Source: Nocardia uniformis NBRC 13702
GTDB lineage: Bacteria; Actinomycetota; Actinomycetes; Mycobacteriales; Mycobacteriaceae
Reading direction: 5' to 3'
Assembly (NCBI RefSeq): GCF_001613345.1
Contig: NZ_BDCE01000033.1
Span: 62,001 to 126,000, forward strand
Length of the DNA: 64,000 bases
The notes under the pieces are model-generated. The model saw only the letters and a program-made list of their open reading frames with translations, was not told the origin of the DNA and searched no databases. Positions 44,401-53,400 of the stretch are shown piece by piece (position 1 is the stretch's first letter; the number at the start of each line of letters is the position of its first letter). A program made the translations under genes and the position numbers.

Positions 44401-47400
44401 AGATCCCGCGGACCCAGGTCGGTCAGGTCCACACCCAGCAGCTGTGCCCACACCGAACGCTCGTCCTGAATCTGATCACGACGCAGGGCGTTCTCGAAAT
44501 GCTCTCGTAGCCCGTCATTTTCGCTGTCCGAGAGCTCGCCCTCCCGGGGGTCGGCCCAGTGTGGGCCCGGTTCGGCGCCATTATTGACACCGCCCCAGTG
44601 CAGCAGCGTTTGCCCGCCGTCCATGGCGACCAGTTCGTTCAGGAACCGTCCCAACGGGTCGTTGTCGTCAAAGGCGACCTCACGCAGGAACGGTAGGCGG
44701 GCGTCCTCGGCGATATATCGGCGGGCGGCCTCGGCCAGCCCCTCGATGGCGGCTGCCCGGCGCATCGCGCGGTACTCGTGCTCGGCGAGAACGCGCCGCA
44801 CGGTTTCCGGATCTGTGTCCGGCAAGCGGATTCCGGCCGCGCGCGCGGCTGCGAGCAGTTCTTCATCCTGGGAGGTGCGCGCGATGGGCTCGGAACCATT
44901 GTCAGTCGAACGCGATGGGCCATCGGGATCCGAATGCGATTCGCCCGCCACGATTTCCGGAGTATTCGTACTGGGAAGTTCTCGGGAATCCGTGGCGGGG
45001 AAGAACGTGTCGTCGGGATCCATCAGCCCGGCGAGCTTCAGCTCCTCCTCCATTTCAGCCAGCAGGTCGGCATCGGCATCATCGATCCAGTACTGGTATT
45101 CGTCGCCATCCTCGTCGAGCACTGGAATGTGCTCGCCCGCCTCGTCCGGAGTCCGGCCCGTCGCCAGCCACCGTAGGAACGGAATTCGCCTCAGCAGATT
45201 CATGAGTGGGATGAGTTCGCGCTTCCTCCCCATGAGGAAGCCCTCTTTGGCGATCCGCGCCGGATTGAACGTGCCGCTGGCGTCCGGATCGGTGATACCC
45301 GCCATATCGGAGAGCGCCGTCTGGCCCTCACCGTCCCAGCCCGAACCGGACGGGTACTTGGGGTACGGTCCCCCGTAGCCGAATGTCGACGGGCTGAACT
45401 GCTCCCGAAGCTGTTGCCGCAGTAGGCCGTCGCGCTTCGCGATCTGCCATTCGATCTTGGCCAGCTCCCAGCGCTCACGCAGCGTGAATCTCTGTTTCGG
45501 ATCTGCCAGCTTGTTCAGCAGCTCGGCGTGCCGGGTGTCGAGCCGCTCGGGGAGGTTATCGGGCCGGGGTTCCAGCACACCTTCCGACGGGTTGTCCGGG
45601 TCCGACACTCGTGGTGTGCCGTTCCCGTCGAGCCGCAGGGTGACCGGGATGCGCTCGCCGTCGACGTCGAGCACCAGTTTCCGGGTGTCGCCGGCCGTGG
45701 GGTCCGGCGGTACGGTGCGCGCGGAGTCGGCAAGCGCGGCGATATCCTCGGCTCGGCGCATTGTTTCCGCGCGCAGATCCGCCAGTGTGCGCGCGTGACT
45801 ATCCGGGCGCAGGGCGCTCGAATCGATACTCAGCAGCTGTGCCCACCCGTCGCGGGTGGCGGCGATCTGCCGCTGGTGCACGGCATCGGTGGCGGCCTCG
45901 TGCCGGGCAATGCTGTCGGCGAGACCTTCGATTGCCCCGGCGGTCAACAGGTTCCAGTACCGCAGGTGCGCGATGGTCCGATCGATACTGTCCGGATGCA
46001 CATCGGCGTCTGTCAGTCCCAGACGCCGGGTCAGATCGCTGGCGAGGTCGGCATCGCCGCGCACCAGAGTGGGTGTCGGATGCGGCTGCGGCGCACGATT
46101 TCCCGAGGAGGGGTCTGCGTCGCTCCCGGACGGCGACAGCTGCGCGACATCGGGTCCGGCGGTGATCGCGGGCGCGACGGTGGTCAGGTAGCCCAGCCCC
46201 ATGGAGCGCAGTTCGGCCACTATGCGCTGGCGCAGTTCCGGATCGGCCTCACGCCAGAAGTCCTCGCCGCCGTGGAGCTCATCGACGGTCAGGGGATCGA
46301 AATCGTCCGGGTACCGCATGGTCGCGGCATTGTCGGGATCGTCGAGGAAACCACGGGCCCTGGCTATTTCGGCCAACTCCCGCAGGGTGCCGAGCGGATC
46401 CCGATTGCCCGCGAACGACGCCTCCAGGCCGAGTGCTGCCGCGAGCCTGCGAACGTATTCACGCTCCGCGTCGGTCAGCGGCACCGGATCGACACCGCCG
46501 TCGCGCACCTCGGGCTGCGCGAGGAACTGTCGAATGTCGTCCAGGGGGTCCCGGTTGTCGCGGGGCCGTCCGTCCGATCCTTCGGAATCGCCTGCCCCAG
46601 AGGGTGGTTCACTCGGCGGATCGGTGGGGCCGCCGTCTCCCGGAGGCCCAATCGGCGGCTGCTGGGAGCCGCCGTCGGCACCGGGTACGGTCGGCGGCGG
46701 GGCACCGCCGTCCGCCGACTTATCACTGCCGAACGGTTCTCGCCCCTGCGACGGCGTGGGCGCGCCGGGACGTTCCGGACCGGACTCCGGCGTCTCCAAC
46801 TCGAGGGTGTCCACCTCCGACGTGTCCAGCTCGACCGTGTCCACCTCCGACGTGTCCAGCTCGACCGTGTCCACCTCCGACGCCTTGTCCTGGCCGGACT
46901 GATCAAGTTGCGGCGCAGTGGGTTCGGCGGTGTGCGGGGGGAGCGCGCCGGTATCGCCGCCATCGGATTTCGGGCCGGAATCGGAGGGCGGGCCAGCCGG
47001 GGTGGGCCCGTCCGGGGGGTCGGGCGTCGCGGGTCCGTCGCCCGGTAGCCTGCCCTGTTGGGCGAGGCGATGGAACTCTTCGGCCAGTTTCGCCAAGGCA
47101 CTGATCTGATCCGCCCGGTGGCCCACCTCGTCGCGCAGGGCGTCGACGGCGGCGGCGAGATCGGCAGGGCTGAGGCCTTCGTGCTTGTCGATTCGGCCGT
47201 CCCGGTAGGCCTCGTAGACCTTTCGGAATGTCTCGTTATCGGTGGCGGCCAGATCGACTCCGACAAGTCGTGCCCAGTCCGCACCCGACTGCGGCCGGGT
47301 AGTCGGGTCACCGGCACCGGGCGACGCTTCGTCCCCGTTGCGCGCCTGCGCGCGGGCGACGGCGTCGGCCACGGCGCGCGGAAAATCGAGGGGATCCCTG

Positions 47401-50400
47401 GAGGGCGTGGCATCGGCGACGATGTCGCGCAATCCCGACAGTGCGTCGGTATCGTGGACGGGCGCTTCGGCATCGGCATTGCGCGGGTCCGCCGCGCGGT
47501 CGCCGCGCGGCACCTCCGAGTACGGATCGACGGCCATGAGGGCGGCGGCGTATTCGGCCAGCGCATTACGCAGCAGCCGGGGATCGCCGTCCTGTTCCAG
47601 GTCGAAGATGAGTTTGCGCAGCTTCGCCGCGTCGAGACCGGACGGGTCCGGCTCGAAGACAAGTCGTCCCGCTTCGTTCTTGACGTACTTGTCCGGGAAC
47701 AGGTCCTCGGGTTTCACACCCAGTTGCCGCGCCAACCGGTCTCGGGCGGCGTCGACAGCCGCGGCATCGACGCCGCGCAGCTGCTTGGCGTAGGCCGCGA
47801 TGTCCTGGATCTGTTGGATTCGCAACGCTTTCCGCTGCGATGCGTCGGTGAGACCGTCGGCTATAGCCCGCGGTGTCAGTTCCGCTTCCGATAGGCCCAG
47901 GCGCTGCGCCAGCGGAGCCCGCCGCTGGGCGATGTCGTAGAAGGTCTGAATATCGTTATTGGTGCGGATGAAATCGGCGAGCGCCTCGATCTGGCTGGCA
48001 CGCAGGGCGTTGAGAATTTTCTGTAGGGCGACGGTGTCGGTCAGCCGCTCCGGATGTACACCGTCCGGGCTGATGCCCAGGTCATCGAGATCGAGACCGA
48101 GTTCTCGCGCCAGTGCGCCCATTTCACGCAGCAGCTCCTCCGGTGACCGCGGCATTCCGGCATCCGGTACGGCATCGGGATCGGGATCGGCACCGCGATC
48201 GCGCGCGCCGTCCGCGGCGGCGGGCATATCGGAGACCGGTTCGACGGTGTGCGGCACCGCCCGCCAGTCGCCGTCACCGTCGCGGACCATTGTGACGATC
48301 AGTTCTCGTCCGTCGAGGTTCTCGCGGTGGTGGTGAACCCTGGGGGTGTCGACCTGATCGAGGTGGGTCTGGCCGGACTCGTCGGTGCGGACCTGCCGGT
48401 AGTCGACTTGGACCTCACCATCGCGCAGGGCGGTACCGAGATCCGGGTGCGCGGCCAGGGTATCGGCCAGCACCTCGTCGCGGCCTCGGGCGCCGTCGAT
48501 GACAACCAGCAGGTCGGGTTGGCCCTCCCCCAGCGGAATTCGGGCGATCTGATCGCCGTACGGTTCCCCCACGCCGCTCGGGTCATCGGCGCGCGCCAGC
48601 ACGTCGGCCGCCGCGGCGGCGAAATCGGCGAGCCCCGCTGCCCGGTCATTGTTCGCGGCGCGCAGCCGGTCCAGGGTGGGGTCCGGGTTACTCGGATCGA
48701 TGTCATTGATGTCGAGGCCGAACATCTGTGTCCACGTGGATAATTCATCCACCAGCTGGTCCCGGCGCAGGGCGTGCTGGAAGTACGGCGGCAGGCCGTC
48801 ATCGCGACCGAGCTCGGGATTCTCGCCGACCTTGTTCCACTCCGGCAGCGGATCAGCACCATTGTTGACACCCGGCGTACCCCGCAGTCCGGGGTTTTCG
48901 CCCATGGCGTTCAACAGGTCGTGGACGAAATGGCCCATCGGGTTGTCGTCGAAGAAGCTGCGCGACACCTCACCGATCGGGACGGATGTACCGCTGCGCC
49001 CGTCGTCGTTGGCGCCCGGCGTGCCGTCGGCGTCCCGCCAGGAGTAGGGGCGGCTGACCTCCTCGTGCAGACGGCGGGCGGCATCGCCGAGTCCTTCGAT
49101 CGCGCCCGCCGCGCGCAGAACGCGGTACTGCTGCTCGTCGAGCACCCGGCGGACGGTTTCCGGATCCTCGTCCGGCAGATCGAATCCCAGGCGGCGCGCC
49201 ATATCCGTCAGCGACTCGTCCGCCGGCGGCGCATCGGGTTCGGGGAGCGGCTCCACTTCGGTGGACTGCTCGGGAATCGGCGTCCGATCGAGGCGGGCGG
49301 CCTCAGCGGCATCGATCAGATCATTGTCGTAGAGGCTGTCGATAATCCGTTCGCGCAGTTCGGGATCGGTGGCGGTGTTCAACAGATCCAACAGACCGGT
49401 TCTGACATCCTCCGGAGTACTGAGATCATCGACTGCCAGATCGACGAGTATGCGGCGGCGCAACTCTGCGTCCGAGACCGAACTCAACAGGAGTTCGAGA
49501 TCAGCGCGCGCCTGCTCCGGTGTGGTCAGCCCGTTTTCGAGAGTAGTGACAATCCCCTGGCGGACAGCATCGGGATCACCATCGGTAATCCACGGTTGGT
49601 ACTCGTCACCATCGGAGGTGTACAGCGGCATATGCTCGCCGGCCTGCGTCGCGATACGGCTGGAGAGATGTTTGAGGATCGGGATGTTCTCGCGGTTCTG
49701 CCAGAAAGTGATGGACTCCTTGAGAATTCGGACGACATTCGGGAATTCGTCGCCCCCACCGGCAGCCGGGTTCTCCCGGACCACCGGTCCCTGCGGTGGG
49801 GGCGCCGGTGGAGCTGGAGTGGGATCGGGACCGACAAGGTCCGGGGCATTGACGACCGCATCGCGCAGTGCGGTCTGACCGCGGCCGTCCTCACCGGAAC
49901 CGGACGGATACTTCGGGTTGTCGCCCTCGTGGCCGCGGATATATATCTTGTCGCGCAGCCGATTCCACATTCGACGTAGGGCCGATTCGCGCTTGGGGGT
50001 AGTGGAATCCTCTGAGCTGGTCCGGTTCTCGCCATCACCCGGGGTGACAACACGCCAGCGATGCGTGCCGTCCGGAGCTAGGCGCACGGGCACCGACTCG
50101 CCGTCGATATCGATGGTGGCGTCGGTGGTGTCATCGCCCGCGGGCGGCAGGATATCGCTCGGTTCGAGCACCGAGGAGTCGTCGGAATCGCTATCGGGCC
50201 GCGGTTTTCGAGGTGAGCCGTCATCGGCTGGTTCATCGGGAGACGCGGGTGGGACGGGCGGTTCCGACGGCGGCTTCTTCGAGCCACCGTCGCCCGCCGC
50301 GGGCACCACCTGCTGTTCCGGACTGGATTGCTCCTCGAGCTGATTCCGGGCTACCGGCCCTTCACCTCGCACCACGGGCAGTGCCGACTCGTCGCCAGCG

Positions 50401-53400
50401 CCCGAGGAATCGAGATCGCTCTCGGCGCGCGGCGTGGCGGGTGCTACCGGTTCGCCGACACCTGGCACAGGCGTCCGCGACTCATCCGCATCCACTTCGG
50501 GCCGCGACACCTTGTTTTCATCGGGCCCGGATTGCCGCGACTCATCGCCATCGGGCTGGCGCTGACGCGTCTCACCTTCATCCGGCAGCGGCTGGCGCGA
50601 CTCCTCCTCGTCACGCTGAGGCTGACGCGACTCTGCTTCATCGGGCAGCGGCTGGCGCGACTCCCCGTCAGGCTGCGGCTGTGGCGACTCCTCGTCACCT
50701 GGCCGCGGCTGCCGTACTTCACCCTCATCAGACTCGGGTCGGCGCGACTCACCTTCATCCGGCTGCGGCTGCCGCGCTCCGTCCTCGTCAGGCTGGGGCT
50801 GACGGGTCTCTTCTTCATCCGGCCGCGGCTGCTGCGGCTCTTCGTCGGGCGCGGGGGGCGTTTCGTCATCCGCGGCGTCTTCTTCGAGGCGGCGCAGTAG
50901 GGCGCGGGCGTAGTGTGCGCGGGTTTCGTCGGTGAGCGCATGGATTGGTTTGCCCGCGTTGTCGAAGAGGAGTGCGTGGGTGGTGGACAGGTCCTGCGGA
51001 ATGGTCGGTGGGAAGGGCTGTCCCGCATCCGCGCCGGGCTCGCGCACTGTGATCCGGCCGTTTTCGTGGACCATCAGGTAGGGGCGTGGTGAGGCTCCAT
51101 CGGCGGCGGAGTCGACCACCAGCGCGAAGATGCGATCGTCCTCACCACGACGGCGGCGGTAGGCGCCCTCGTCGCGCATGCGCTGGGCCATGGCGTCATG
51201 GTCGGTGAACCGGCGCATTTCGCCACCCGCGGCGAGGACAAGTTCCTCGGGATACATGCCGTCGGGGCCAACCGTACGGTCCGGGACCCGGATGGACTCG
51301 CTGTCGGTGGCGGCTTTGATATCGGCGAGGGCCTGCTGGGCCGGACCACGACTGTTGCGGTCACCCTCGGTCCGTGAGTCGTCGTTCGTCCGCGAATCAT
51401 TATCGGTCCGCGAGCTGTCGTCCGCGCGCTGGTCGTCGTCTTGTCGCTGGTCGTCCGGCCGCTGATCACCGTCCGACGAGGTGTCGTCGCTCGGATTTTC
51501 GTTATCCACCCGGCGATTGGTGGACTGACCAGTGGTCGGGCCGGCCGGGGTCGACGGATCCGGGGCCGACGGGGCTGGGGCGGGAACGGGCGGTACCGGG
51601 CCGGGATCGGCGAGCAGGCTGGTGTCGTCTTCTTCGGTGGTCCGGCGCGGCGCCACTTCCGAATCGGTGGTGCGGGCCTGCACATTACTGGACGGTTCCA
51701 CCGGCGATATACCCGAATGAGGCTGTGCCGCACCGGCTCTCGATGCGTCGCCGACATTCGTATCGTCTGAGTCGGAATTCCTGACAGCTGTGCGCGAATC
51801 GCCGTCGGACGGGCTTGCCGGGGTATCCGCACGCTGTTCGCCGGTGTGGGTATCCGAATCGTCGGGCGTCTGTTGCTGATCGGCGCGTGACGCGTCACCG
51901 AGGGGCGTGACAGCGGGTGCCGGCGAGACACGCGCCGGTGGCGAGGTGCCGGGCTGTGGCCGCACCTCACCGCCACGCGCGGGAGCAGCACCGCCGGTGG
52001 CGGCACCTGCGGTGGCCGCAGGTGCGCCGGTCGTACCCGCCGGTGGTATGGCTCCGATCGGAGGCGTGAGTCCAGTCGAGGTGCCCGCATCGGCCGGTCC
52101 GGCCCCCACGCGCGAATCGACGGCCGGAGTCGTACTTGTCGGGGAATCCGTTGTGCCGGTGACATTGTCGGTAGTGGAACTGGAACCCGAAGGGTTAGCC
52201 TGCGGACCACCGGCCCGCGGTGCGGCGGAATCATCGGAGCCCGTCGGGGTGTCGGCATCCGTCCGGTCGGCGGATCGCCCAGGGGCGGCCCCGGATTCAC
52301 CGGTGCCGCCTTCGCCCTCGCCGGTACTGCGCGAGCTACCGTCGCCGTCGGCCTCCCCCGTGGTCCGCGCGCCGCCGCTGTCGGCCTGCCCCGGCGTACC
52401 CGGATCGGCTGTCTGGTCGGCACCCGGCGCATCACCGGGCCCATCGCCGACGCTCGGTGCACCGGCCGGTGAATCACCGGGACCGGCACCATCGTCCGGC
52501 AGACCCGCCCGCGAATCACCAAGGGGGGCACCGGCATCGGGCCCTGCACCGGAGCCTTGCTCACCTGTCCGCGCATCACCGGGTGCTGCGCCATCATCCG
52601 CACCCGGCACGCCTGCCCGCGTATCGCCGGGTCCGGCACCCGGGCTCGGGGCATTCGCGCGCGATTCTCCGCCGTCATCGCCGGCGCCCGGTCCCCTACC
52701 GGAGTTCTGGTTACCCGAATCTCCCGGGCTCTGATTTCTTCCCGGATCGTTGCTACCACCGGGATCATTGCCGCCGGCCTGACTCGGCGGCGGGGCCGAG
52801 CCGTCGGGGGTGGGGTCACCGAGCCCCCCGGGCGGCACTCCGGGCAGATTTCCGATACGATTCAGGCCACCCAAATCTGGTGTGGCCCTGTAGATGTCGG
52901 GGTATCGACCGTGGTAGTACTGCGTCGCCTGCGCTTTGCTCGCACCGGTGAGAGCACCGCTCAGTACGCCTGCCGGCGCCGCCCCGCCCAGAATCGAATG
53001 CCAGTCGGTGGCCGCGTTCTGGAAATTCCCCCACGACTCGTCCCAGCTCTTGCCGTGCACCAGGGTATCGAGTCCGAGCTGGGTCGCGGCCCCGGCGTAC
53101 ACGCCGACGGTGCCACCCACCAAGCCCGCACCCGCACCCGTGAGCGCCCCCGACATCCAGGGCTTCATCCGGTTGCCGAGCCAATCGCCCATCTTGTCGC
53201 CGATCGGCCCGGCCGCGGCACCTCCCGCCGCGGAACTCGCCGCCGCCACGACAATCTGATCCAGGTTCAAGTCCTTGCGATGGTCCTGGGAAATCTGCCA
53301 GGCCTGAATACCCACTTCCTGGCCGACTCCGATGGCGAAGTCGATGGCCACATGTTTCGCCAGGAATTGCAGCCACGTGCGCATACCCCCCACATGCCGG

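Noticed and set aside
45528..47048. 506-codon plus-strand frame opposite giant 2
   Set aside because: Antisense of module B and the linker; no recognisable domain and no ribosome site.
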